A DNA stretch of 46,827 nt from Rhodovulum imhoffii (GTDB taxonomy: Bacteria; Pseudomonadota; Alphaproteobacteria; Rhodobacterales; Rhodobacteraceae). Location: positions 1 to 46,827 of the forward strand of contig NZ_QAAA01000017.1 in the NCBI RefSeq assembly GCF_003046545.1, in the 5' to 3' direction. The position numbers and the translations under genes are program-made. This document shows positions 32,708 through 39,955 of this stretch, piece after piece. Position 1 is the stretch's first letter, and every line of letters starts with the position of its first letter. Below the pieces are notes generated by a model that was not told the DNA's origin, did not search any database, and was given only the letters and a program-made list of their open reading frames with translations.

Positions 32708-33754
32708 ATGGACAGCATCCCGGCAGAAATCTGGGCCGCACTGATCGGGCTGACAACAGGGTGCATCCTTGGGCTGGCGGCCCGCCTGGGGGAATTCTGT
32801 ACGCTTGGCGCGATCGAAAGCGCCGCGTATGGCCATGACCAGCGCCGCCTGCGGATGTGGGGCATAGTTCTGGGCACGGCGATTTCCACGACCTATCTGC
32901 TGGCCGCGCTGGGGCACATCGCCCTGGCCGAATCGCCCTATCACGCCATTTCCTGGAACCCCGCCGCCAGCATCCTGGGGGGGGCGGTGTTCGGCTATGG
33001 CATGGCACTGGCTGGCAATTGCGGGTTCGGAGCACTGGCGCGGTTCGGCGGCGGGGACCTGCGGTCTCTGGTGATCGTGGTGGTGGTTTCCATCTTCGGG
33101 TTCATAACCCTTTCCGGACCACTGTCGCCGCTGCGCGACTGGGCCTTCCCCCAAGTGCCGTCAGGCGGGTTTCAGGGGTTTGCCCATCTCTTGCAACAGG
33201 AAACGGGTATCCCGCCCCTGATCTGGGCCATGGCAGTGGCGACAGGCTTCTTTGCCTGGGCGCTCTCCCACGCGCCGCTGCGGGCCAGCCGCCGGCGAAT
33301 CGGCTGGGGCGTAGCCGCAGGGCTGGCGATCAGCGCGGCCCTGTGGGGAACATCGGCACTGAATGACATGAGTTTCGACGCGATTCCGGTAGAGGGTCAC
33401 ACCTTCACCGCCCCGCTGGGGCGCACATTGATGTGGCTGATGACATCCTCGGCCGGGGGGTTGTCCTTCTCGGTCGGATCGGTTTTGGGGGTGCTTTTGG
33501 GGGCGTGGATCGGCTCCCTCCGCAAGGGCAGCTTCCGCTGGGAGGCCTGCGAAGACCCCCGTGAACTGGGCCGGCAAGTGGCGGGGGCCGCGCTCATGGG
33601 GGTCGGCGGTGTCATCGCGCTGGGTTGTTCCATCGGGCAAGGCGCCACGGCCTTCGCGACATTGGCATGGTCGGCCCCCGTAACGGTCGCCGCGATCTAT
33701 GCCGGGGCTCTGGTCGGGCTGCGCCGGCTGATCGCCGGGTTTCAGCCCGAATGA
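32708..33754 (+). CDS. soxT: YeeE/YedE-family sulfur transporter SoxT
   Basis: The 348-residue membrane protein has about nine to ten helices and the two YeeE-type cysteine motifs, AGNCGFGALARFGGGDL and LGCSIGQGATAFATL. An additional LGEFCTLGAIES lies near the N-terminus. YeeE homologues carry thiosulfate or related sulfur compounds inward, which could signal to SoxR or feed assimilation. The start at 32708 follows GGGAGGGA. The stop directly abuts the stop of the oppositely directed gapR. Confidence 0.88.
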   Translation: MDSIPAEIWAALIGLTTGCILGLAARLGEFCTLGAIESAAYGHDQRRLRMWGIVLGTAISTTYLLAALGHIALAESPYHAISWNPAASILGGAVFGYGMALAGNCGFGALARFGGGDLRSLVIVVVVSIFGFITLSGPLSPLRDWAFPQVPSGGFQGFAHLLQQETGIPPLIWAMAVATGFFAWALSHAPLRASRRRIGWGVAAGLAISAALWGTSALNDMSFDAIPVEGHTFTAPLGRTLMWLMTSSAGGLSFSVGSVLGVLLGAWIGSLRKGSFRWEACEDPRELGRQVAGAALMGVGGVIALGCSIGQGATAFATLAWSAPVTVAAIYAGALVGLRRLIAGFQPE

Positions 33755-34015
33755 TCAGGCCATGCCAAGCGCCTGCTTGTACATCTCAAGCACTGCCTCT
33801 TCCTCTGCGATGTCATCTTTGTCGCGCTTGCGCAGGGCAATGACCTTGCGCATCACCTTGGTGTCGTAGCCACGGCCCTTGGCCTCGGCCATGACTTCTT
33901 TCTGCTGATCGGCGATGTCTTTCTTTTCGGCCTCCAGCCGCTCGAACCGCTCAATGAACTGACGCAATTCGTCGGCGGTAACACGGTAGCTGCTTTCGAT
34001 GCTGGTCTCGTCCAT
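33755..34015 (-). CDS. gapR: GapR-family DNA-binding protein (DUF2312)
   Basis: The 86-residue product is almost wholly coiled coil: VTADELRQFIERFERLEAEKKDI, then EVMAEAKGRGYDTKVMRKVIALRKRDKDDI. This is the DUF2312/UPF0335 family. Its Caulobacter member GapR is a nucleoid-associated protein that binds overtwisted DNA ahead of forks and polymerases. The ATG at 34015 has AAGAGG upstream. No partner function is suggested by the neighbours. Confidence 0.9.
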   Translation of the reverse strand: MDETSIESSYRVTADELRQFIERFERLEAEKKDIADQQKEVMAEAKGRGYDTKVMRKVIALRKRDKDDIAEEEAVLEMYKQALGMA

Positions 34016-34137
34016 CGTCTGCCTCTTGTTCAGGTCTGGCGACGTGGTAGCCGCCTGCTCCGTCTGCCGCAAGCCCTACCCTTGCATGGGGCGGGGGCTT
34101 GGGCTACGCCCGGCGCAAGAAACAAGAGGGCGCAATC

Positions 34138-34353
34138 ATGGAATGGATGATCTGGCTTGGGGCGGCGATTTCCCTGGGAGGACTGGCCGGGCTGGTGTGG
34201 TGCATCCTGCAGGCAGTGCGCGTCCGGCGCGAAGCCCTGCCCGAGGACCGGATGCGCGCGCGGCTCCAAAAGCTGGTGGCGCTGAACATGGCCGCGCTGG
34301 GACTGTCGGCCATTGGCCTGATGCTGGTCGTGATCGGGATCACGCTGGGCTGA
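34138..34353 (+). CDS. Small two-helix membrane protein
   Basis: The 71-residue product has two hydrophobic segments (about residues 3-25 and 49-69). They are joined by a basic loop, VRVRREALPEDRMRARLQKL, which should face the cytoplasm. AAGAGGG precedes the start. Function and family are not recognised. It is divergent from gapR and convergent with the next gene, with only 3 bases between stops. Confidence 0.6.
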   Translation: MEWMIWLGAAISLGGLAGLVWCILQAVRVRREALPEDRMRARLQKLVALNMAALGLSAIGLMLVVIGITLG

Positions 34354-34356
34354 CGC

Positions 34357-34560
34357 CTAGACCGGGAAATTGTCGAAGACATCGTCATCGTCCAACTCTG
34401 CGTAGAGGCGGGCGATGTCTTCGGGAAGAGGCTGGCCGAGGCTCTGGTACTGTGCGATCTTTTCGTGGATCCGGTCCCACAGCGCATGGCGGTCCGCGGG
34501 ACGCTCCTCGACTTCGCGCAGAAGCCGGTCGATTCCGGCTCTGAAATTCTCGACTGTCAT
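34357..34560 (-). CDS. Conserved-looking small acidic protein
   Basis: The 67-residue product starts MTVENFRAGIDRLLREVEERPADRHALWDRIHEKI and ends in an acidic run (LDDDDVFDNFPV). It is soluble and mostly helical. GGGGAGAG precedes the start. It looks like one of the short proteins common in this order, but I cannot name it. It runs with the next two minus-strand genes as a likely operon led by the DksA-type gene. Confidence 0.55.
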   Translation of the reverse strand: MTVENFRAGIDRLLREVEERPADRHALWDRIHEKIAQYQSLGQPLPEDIARLYAELDDDDVFDNFPV

Positions 34561-34580
34561 CTCTCCCCCTGTTCCGGCTC

Positions 34581-34808
34581 TCACCCTGTGCTGCGCTGGT
34601 CCCGCGCCCAGGGGGACCGGCCGCGGGGGGTGGTGTGCCGTATCCCGCCGCGGCCCACCGCTCCGCGCGCCAGCCCCTGCTGCACGCGCTCCGCCACCAA
34701 GCCGGAGCGAAGGACGGATTCGATATGCGCGCGAATCTGATCGCGCGAAGCTGCGTTCTGATAAAGCCCCGAGGCGCGAAGGCCCTGACGGTTGATGTGG
34801 TCTGCCAT
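34581..34808 (-). CDS. Hypothetical small basic protein
   Basis: The 75-residue product starts MADHINRQGLRASGLYQNAASRDQIRAHIESVL and has a basic, glycine-rich tail. The N-terminal two thirds read like a helical protein domain with good codon use. It sits 14 bases downstream of the DksA-type gene and 20 bases upstream of the previous entry, on the same strand. No function is recognised. Confidence 0.5.
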   Translation of the reverse strand: MADHINRQGLRASGLYQNAASRDQIRAHIESVLRSGLVAERVQQGLARGAVGRGGIRHTTPRGRSPWARDQRSTG

Positions 34809-34822
34809 TGTCTTTCCCCAGA

Positions 34823-35140
34823 TCACTTGGCGCAGTGGCGGCAGGTTGGTGTTGCGGGCAACACATCCAGGCGGCTTTCGGAAATGGCGCCCCCGCACTG
34901 TACACACACCCCATACATGCCGTCATCGACACAGCGCAGGGCTGCGCGAATCTGTTCGATTTCTGCCATTCCCGCGGATTCCATCTGTTCCAAAACTCCG
35001 TCGTCTTCCCGTCCGGTCGCGAGAACTTCCCAATCGCGTGCGCAATGTGCATCCAGCTCTCGCCCGACATCCTGCAAGCGATGCTCCAATTCGGGCAGCC
35101 GAGTCAGCAGGGCATCTCGACGCACATCTGAAGGGGCCAT
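34823..35140 (-). CDS. DksA/TraR-type zinc-finger protein
   Basis: The 105-residue product has a helical hairpin N-terminus. A C-terminal four-cysteine zinc finger follows, C79/C82 in YGVCVQCGGAI and C100/C103 in PTCRHCAK. It is shorter than DksA (about 150), nearer to TraR/YbiI-sized members that act at the RNA polymerase secondary channel. GGAG lies 8 bases before the ATG at 35140. A palindrome TTGAC-N4-GTCAA stands about 56 bases upstream, suggesting oxygen- or NO-linked control. Confidence 0.8.
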   Translation of the reverse strand: MAPSDVRRDALLTRLPELEHRLQDVGRELDAHCARDWEVLATGREDDGVLEQMESAGMAEIEQIRAALRCVDDGMYGVCVQCGGAISESRLDVLPATPTCRHCAK

Positions 35141-35195
35141 ATCGCATACTCCACTCACCTGCGGTGCAGGTTGCACTCTCCCCGCCCTCTCATCT

Positions 35196-35209
35196 TTGAC
35201 TTACGTCAA
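35196..35209. promoter_or_regulatory. FNR/Nnr-type box
   Basis: TTGAC-TTAC-GTCAA is a perfect 5+5 palindrome with a 4-base centre. It is close to the FNR consensus TTGAT-N4-ATCAA and the Nnr consensus TTAAC-N4-GTCAA. Its centre is about 62 bases before the DksA-type ATG, compatible with activation at around -41. Confidence 0.5.
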
Positions 35210-35468
35210 GTTGCAACGTGCCCGCCACTACACACGCCGGGGATGAAGTCTCTGTAACAAACCGCTTGAAAAGGGGGCATTCTTTCTCTTTTTTCCTGAT
35301 ACACGGCTCCGTATTCCCTCCGCATGGCCATGAACCGCAGGCAGGAGGGCAGACGCCTGAACCCAAACGGATTTCGAACGCGCCATCTCCCCCCGGCATA
35401 TCCGCATATGCGCGAGACGGCGGCCGACAGGAACAACGCCCCGACCCCGATCCAACCGAAGGGAACGT

Positions 35469-35506
35469 CCGGTCAGGAGTTCCAGGGAACAGGACGGCAT
35501 GACCGG
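35469..35506. repeat. Nested inverted repeat
   Basis: CCGGTCA (35469-35475) pairs with TGACCGG (35500-35506), and inside lies a second perfect hairpin GTTCC-AG-GGAAC (35479-35490). It is 114 bases downstream of the FliM-like gene's stop and could be its transcript end, though there is no clear T run. Confidence 0.35.
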
Positions 35507-35619
35507 CATGTGACGCGACAAACTGCTGCACAGACCTTCCGGCAATGCGCCGGCGCGTTCCACCACACCGTACAAGTCCATACCCGCTTTCGCCCCCCCA
35601 CGATTCGCCAAGGAGGTCA

Positions 35620-36531
35620 TCACCCGCCTTCAGGCTCCCCCAGCCCCTCCTCCGCGAAAGCCAGTTCTCCCACCACGCCCTGCGCAGCCGGTTCCGGCAC
35701 CTGCGCGGCCATTCCCCCCCCCGCGTCCAGCCTGATCGCCTTTTGCCCCTGCGATTGCCCCAGCCGGCCTGTGGCAAGCAGGGTCCGTTCCACGGTTTCA
35801 AGACGCACCGCCTGCAGCGCGCGGGCCGGTACCGGGACAAGATCCCCCACATCGAGACCGCGCAATTGCGCCAACGGCAAGGTTCCACGCCAAAGGATGG
35901 CCTTGCAGGCCATCGGCGCGGCATTAAGATTGTTGCGCATCAACATACGCCACTCCCCGCGCCGATCATCGCGTCTCAGGGCGGGCCGACCCGCCATCGG
36001 TACCGCCAGCCAAAGCACCCCCCGGCGCTGACCAAGCGCAATCGAAACGCCGAACTCCAGCAAACGCAGGCGCGCCTCCCCCATCAGCATGGGCAGCAGG
36101 CGCGGGGTCTCCACCACCGGGCCGCAGCGCAAAACCGGGGACAGTTCACACAGAAGCGGTGTCAGCCCCTCCCGCAACAGGGCGGTTTCAACCCGCGTGG
36201 AGCGGCGCGGCGCGGTCGTCGTGCCAAGGCCCCCGGTCAGACGCTGTTCGATCAGCGCAAGCGCCAGGTCCGCAGACATGCCGGCCAGGCCGATCCCGGC
36301 CTCCCCCCCTTCGACTTCGAACATCAGTGCGGTTTCCGGCACAAGCCGGGCAAGACTTTCCGGCGTTTGTACGCTGATCTGTTTGTCGCTGACGCCCAAT
36401 TCCAACCCGAAAAGCGCCTTCGCCCCCCGCTCCAACGCACGGGCCAGGGCCGCCACCGGCAGGTCGGACCGTTCCGGCCGGCCCGCCCCGGCCTTGGCGC
36501 GCAAGATTTGCTGATGCGTCCTGCCTGTCAT
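35620..36531 (-). CDS. FliM/FliN C-terminal domain protein
   Basis: The 303-residue product has an N-terminal part resembling FliM-type chaperone or switch regions (ALFGLELGVSDKQISVQTPESLARL, EQRLTGGLG). A SpoA-type C-terminal domain follows, RGTLPLAQLRGLDVGDLVPVPARALQAVRLE. This is the fold used in the flagellar switch and in type III secretion rings. No other flagellar gene lies in the window, so its role is unclear. It may be a stray switch component. The ATG at 36531 follows GGAGAGG. It ends in a low-complexity acidic tail. Confidence 0.7.
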   Translation of the reverse strand: MTGRTHQQILRAKAGAGRPERSDLPVAALARALERGAKALFGLELGVSDKQISVQTPESLARLVPETALMFEVEGGEAGIGLAGMSADLALALIEQRLTGGLGTTTAPRRSTRVETALLREGLTPLLCELSPVLRCGPVVETPRLLPMLMGEARLRLLEFGVSIALGQRRGVLWLAVPMAGRPALRRDDRRGEWRMLMRNNLNAAPMACKAILWRGTLPLAQLRGLDVGDLVPVPARALQAVRLETVERTLLATGRLGQSQGQKAIRLDAGGGMAAQVPEPAAQGVVGELAFAEEGLGEPEGG

Positions 36532-36594
36532 CCACCTCTCCACAACGATCTTTGGGGCGGTTTAGCTGGGCAGAGTTTACGAATGGTTGCGCTT

Positions 36595-39279
36595 TCAGGC
36601 CGCGCGGCGGCAGGCCTGGGGCAGGGTCACCCGGAAGGCCGCGCCGCGCTGGCCCGGCAGGTAGATGATCGACCCGCCCAGCTTGGACATCACCTCCCGG
36701 CAAATCGCCAGACCAAGACCTGCGCCGCCGGCGGAACGCGGATCCGTGAGGCGGGAAAACTTCTCGAAGATCAACGCCTGGCTCTTGCGCGGAATACCGG
36801 CGCCGTTGTCAATGAAATCCACCGCCAGACGTCCCCCGGCCTCGCGCACCTCGACACGCAGTTCGGGGACCTCCGCGGCACAGTATTTCTGGGCGTTTGC
36901 AATCAGATTTATGAAGACCTGCGTCAACCGGTCCGTATCGGTAAATATGCGAATCCTCTCACGCGCCGGGTCCCGCCGGATACGGATTCCCCCCGGACCG
37001 CTGCATCCCGCCGCCGCCGCCGCGCGGTCCAGCAAATCGGACAAATCGGCCGCCTGCTCATGCAAGGTGACCTGCCCGTTTTCCAAAACGCTCAGGTCCA
37101 GAAGATCATCGAGCAGGCGGGTCAGGCGCAGGGCTTCCTCGTGGATCACCCTTGAATAGCGGGTGCGTTCCTCGGGGGCGAGATTTTTCGTCTCGATCAA
37201 AATCTCGGAGAACGCGCGGATCGAAGTCATCGGCGTGCGCAGTTCATGGCTGATCTGGCTCAGGAACGCATCCTTCTGGATCGACAGAGCAGTGAGCTTC
37301 TCATTGGCCTCCCGCAACTGGCGGGCGGTACGGGCCAGTTCCTCGGACTTGGCCTCAAGCTGGCTGGAATACTCCATCATCTGGGCGGTCTCGTCAGCCA
37401 CCGCCATCAGATCCCCAACCGAAACCGAAGACCGGCCCACGATCTGCCCCACCATGGCATGCGCCGTCGCCGCCCCGACGGACCCCGCCAGTTCCCGTTC
37501 AAGATGCTGCAAGAACTCGGGCGTAATATCGGGCAGGTAGCCCCCCTTGCCCTGGTCGGCTGCCACCCGGTGAAACAGGGCCTGGGCCTCGGCCGGGCCC
37601 AGAATACGCTGGGCCATCAACAGCAGATCTTCGGCCTCAGCCTGCCCGTGGGTCCAGGCGCGCCCTTCGGCGGAACGTTCGAACACGTTCACGAACTGCG
37701 CCCCCTGCAATCGCTCCATCGGGCCGGGAAACCCCGCAAGAGACCCGCTGAAAAAGGCCAGTACGTTCAGGATCAGGCTCCAGAACACAGCGTGTACGAC
37801 CGGATCCATCTGAACCCCGAAAAGCGCCTGAGGGCGCAACCAGCCGATTCCCCAGGGGCCCTCGGCCAGCAACCGGGCGCTCATCACGGCGCCTTCGCCA
37901 AAGCTGGGCAGGAACAGCGTGTAGGCCCAAAGGGCAAACCCCGTGACCAGACCCGCCAGCGCCCCGCGCCGGGTTGCCCCCCGCCAGAAGATGCCCCCCA
38001 ACAGCGCCGGCAGCACCTGCGCCACACCGGCAAAGGAAATCAGCCCGATCGCCGCCAGCGCCTCCGATCCGCCGGAAAGACGGTAATAAAGATATCCCAG
38101 GAAAAGCACCCCGGCGATGGAGAAACGCCGCGCCCGCAGGACCAGCTTGCGTACATCCCCGGACATCGTCGCGCCTTCGCTTTTCCAGTTCAGGAACAGG
38201 GGCATCACGATATGGTTCGAAACCATCGTCGATAATGCGATCGCCGCCACGATGACCATCGACGTGGCTGAGGAAAACCCCCCCAGGAAAGCCAGGGTGG
38301 CCAAAAGCTCACGTCCCTGATCCAATGGCACGGTCAGCACGAACAGATCCGGGTTGGCCTGCGGCGGCATGACCTCCAGCCCGATCACGGCAATCGGCAC
38401 GACGAACAAGCTCATCAGCATCAGGTACAGCGGAAAGGCCCAGGACGCAGTCGCCAGATGCTTTTCATCGGCATTCTCGACCACCAGGACCTGGAACATG
38501 CGCGGCAGCGTCAGCACCGCCGCCGCCGACAGGAAGGTCAGCCCGATCCACCTTCCGGCCCGGATCTGATCCTGCGCGACGGGTGAGGCGTTGATCCGCG
38601 CCATCATCTCACCCGGTCCGCCCCCCAACCCCCAGACAACGAAAGACCCCACCGCCAGAAGAGCGAAAAGCTTGACCACGGCCTCCACCGCGATGGCCAT
38701 GACGACACCGTGGTGACGCTCATTCGCGTCGAGATTTCTGGTGCCGAACAACACCGTGAACAGCGCCAGCCCCGCCGCCACCGCAACCGCCGTGGCATTC
38801 GGGTCGATCGAAGACCACCGCCCTGCCCCCTGCGGCACGAAGACCGCAAAGGACAGCGTAACCGATTGGAGTTGAAGCGCGATGTAAGGCGTGGTGCCAA
38901 CCACCGCCAGCAGCGTCACGATCACGCCGAGCGTGTTCGACTTCCCGTAGCGCGATGAGATCAGGTCCGCGATCGAGGTGATCCGCTGGGTCTTGCCGAT
39001 ACGCACCAGCTTGCGCAGCGTCCACCACCAGCCGATCAGGACCAGCGTCGGCCCCAGATAAATGGTCACGAACTCCAGCCCGGAGCGCGCCGCGTATCCG
39101 ACGGCTCCGTAAAAGGTCCAGGCCGTGCAATAGACCGACAACGACAGCGTATAAACCAGCGGCGCCCGCAGCCAGTTGTCTCGCCCGGCGGCCGCCCGGC
39201 GCTCGGCCCAGAACGCAACGGCGAACAACACGACCACGTAGGCCAGGCAGATCGCCACAAGCAGGTCATAGGTGATCAT
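36595..39279 (-). CDS. Transporter-histidine kinase of the CrbS type
   Basis: The 894-residue protein has an N-terminal sodium/solute-symporter domain with about 13 helices (residues 1-530). A STAC-like linker (about 545-640, AEDLLLMAQRILGPAEAQALFHR) and a short coiled coil come next. The kinase core has H678 in SQISHELRTP, N box NLIANAQKY, G1 DNGAGIP and G2 GGAGLGLAI. CrbS-type kinases in Vibrio and Pseudomonas control acs, whose start is at the far end of this window. Its ATG overlaps the stop of the small membrane protein (ATGA). It could also sense proline or another symporter ligand. Confidence 0.9.
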   Translation of the reverse strand: MITYDLLVAICLAYVVVLFAVAFWAERRAAAGRDNWLRAPLVYTLSLSVYCTAWTFYGAVGYAARSGLEFVTIYLGPTLVLIGWWWTLRKLVRIGKTQRITSIADLISSRYGKSNTLGVIVTLLAVVGTTPYIALQLQSVTLSFAVFVPQGAGRWSSIDPNATAVAVAAGLALFTVLFGTRNLDANERHHGVVMAIAVEAVVKLFALLAVGSFVVWGLGGGPGEMMARINASPVAQDQIRAGRWIGLTFLSAAAVLTLPRMFQVLVVENADEKHLATASWAFPLYLMLMSLFVVPIAVIGLEVMPPQANPDLFVLTVPLDQGRELLATLAFLGGFSSATSMVIVAAIALSTMVSNHIVMPLFLNWKSEGATMSGDVRKLVLRARRFSIAGVLFLGYLYYRLSGGSEALAAIGLISFAGVAQVLPALLGGIFWRGATRRGALAGLVTGFALWAYTLFLPSFGEGAVMSARLLAEGPWGIGWLRPQALFGVQMDPVVHAVFWSLILNVLAFFSGSLAGFPGPMERLQGAQFVNVFERSAEGRAWTHGQAEAEDLLLMAQRILGPAEAQALFHRVAADQGKGGYLPDITPEFLQHLERELAGSVGAATAHAMVGQIVGRSSVSVGDLMAVADETAQMMEYSSQLEAKSEELARTARQLREANEKLTALSIQKDAFLSQISHELRTPMTSIRAFSEILIETKNLAPEERTRYSRVIHEEALRLTRLLDDLLDLSVLENGQVTLHEQAADLSDLLDRAAAAAGCSGPGGIRIRRDPARERIRIFTDTDRLTQVFINLIANAQKYCAAEVPELRVEVREAGGRLAVDFIDNGAGIPRKSQALIFEKFSRLTDPRSAGGAGLGLAICREVMSKLGGSIIYLPGQRGAAFRVTLPQACRRAA

Positions 39280-39524
39280 GGCCCGGACTCGCCGGGGGGC
39301 GCTGGCGGATCCTCCTGAAGCCGGCGCGACAAAAGCCCCGCCAGCAGGATCAGCCCCGCCCAGGCCAGGAAGAGGTAGGCGATCACCCCCGCCTCCGGGC
39401 GGCCATGCAGCAGCGGCAACAGGAACAACACGATCCCCAGCACCGGCAACAGCCGCGCCATGTCCCGCAGGCGGCGTCGGCGATAGCCTTCCCGCTCCAG
39501 GAACAGGCGCGTACGGCGGGTCAT
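39276..39524 (-). CDS. Small membrane protein of the kinase operon
   Basis: The 82-residue product has a very basic N-terminus (MTRRTRLFLEREGYRRRRLRD) and two hydrophobic helices (about residues 24-40 and 47-66). It is coupled at both ends by ATGA overlaps, to the response regulator upstream and the kinase downstream. That arrangement implies a fixed stoichiometry and perhaps a kinase accessory role. No family name is recognised. Confidence 0.75.
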   Translation of the reverse strand: MTRRTRLFLEREGYRRRRLRDMARLLPVLGIVLFLLPLLHGRPEAGVIAYLFLAWAGLILLAGLLSRRLQEDPPAPPGESGP

Positions 39525-39889
39525 TGGGGGAACAACTCGCGCAGGGCGGCAAGCACCTCGGTGTTGGAGAAAGGCTTGGTCATGAAGCGGCTGGCGCCCA
39601 GACGCTCAGCCATTTCGCGGTCCTTGGCCTGCCCCTTTGCCGTCAGCAACAGGACCGGCAGGCTGCCAATCTCATCCTGTTCGCGGATCTCGCGCAAGAT
39701 GTCGTAACCGGAACGATTGGGCAGCATGACGTCGAGAATCACCACATCGGGGCGGCGGTCCAGCACGGCATCCAGTGCGCTCTGACCGTCCGAATGGGTA
39801 TCCACCCGCCAGCCGTCCCGGCTGAGGATAAAGCGGATCGCCTCGATAATATTCGGCTCGTCCTCGATCAGAAGGACATGCTTGCCCAT
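39521..39889 (-). CDS. Receiver-only response regulator
   Basis: The 122-residue CheY-like protein has the phosphorylation quintet D10/E11, D53 (VVILDVMLPN), T83 and K105 (MTKPFS) and no output domain. CrbR of other species carries a LuxR-type DNA-binding domain, which is missing here, so the signal must pass to another protein. It leads the receiver / small protein / kinase operon. A strong promoter lies upstream at 39927-39955, and GGGGGG precedes the ATG. Confidence 0.9.
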   Translation of the reverse strand: MGKHVLLIEDEPNIIEAIRFILSRDGWRVDTHSDGQSALDAVLDRRPDVVILDVMLPNRSGYDILREIREQDEIGSLPVLLLTAKGQAKDREMAERLGASRFMTKPFSNTEVLAALRELFPQ

Positions 39890-39926
39890 CCGTTTCCCCC
39901 CTGGCCGCACCCGGCATTTGCGCCAT

Positions 39927-39955
39927 TTTATCACCGGATTGGTCCGTGCTGTCAA
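39927..39955 (-). promoter_or_regulatory. Sigma-70-type promoter of the receiver-kinase operon
   Basis: On the minus strand TTGACA (39955-39950), a 17-base spacer and GATAAA (39932-39927) make a near-consensus promoter about 38 bases before the response regulator ATG. The -35 element overlaps the stop codon of the ScfR-family gene, so the operon has its own start despite the tandem order. Confidence 0.6.

Larger units (their letters stand above)
35141..35619. other. Gene-poor stretch
   Basis: About 480 bases without a gene I can support. It contains an FNR/Nnr-type palindrome (35196-35209), a nested inverted repeat (35469-35506) and a T-rich patch near 35280-35300. A minus-strand reading frame that starts at the FliM-like stop (35228-35620) has markedly weaker codon bias than its neighbours and no recognisable domain. 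Confidence 0.6.

Noticed and set aside
35228-35620. Minus-strand frame of 130 codons starting within the FliM-like stop codon
   Set aside because: The TGATG overlap looked like coupling, but third positions are much less GC-biased than in neighbouring genes, the sequence matches no family I know, and there is no clear ribosome-binding site.
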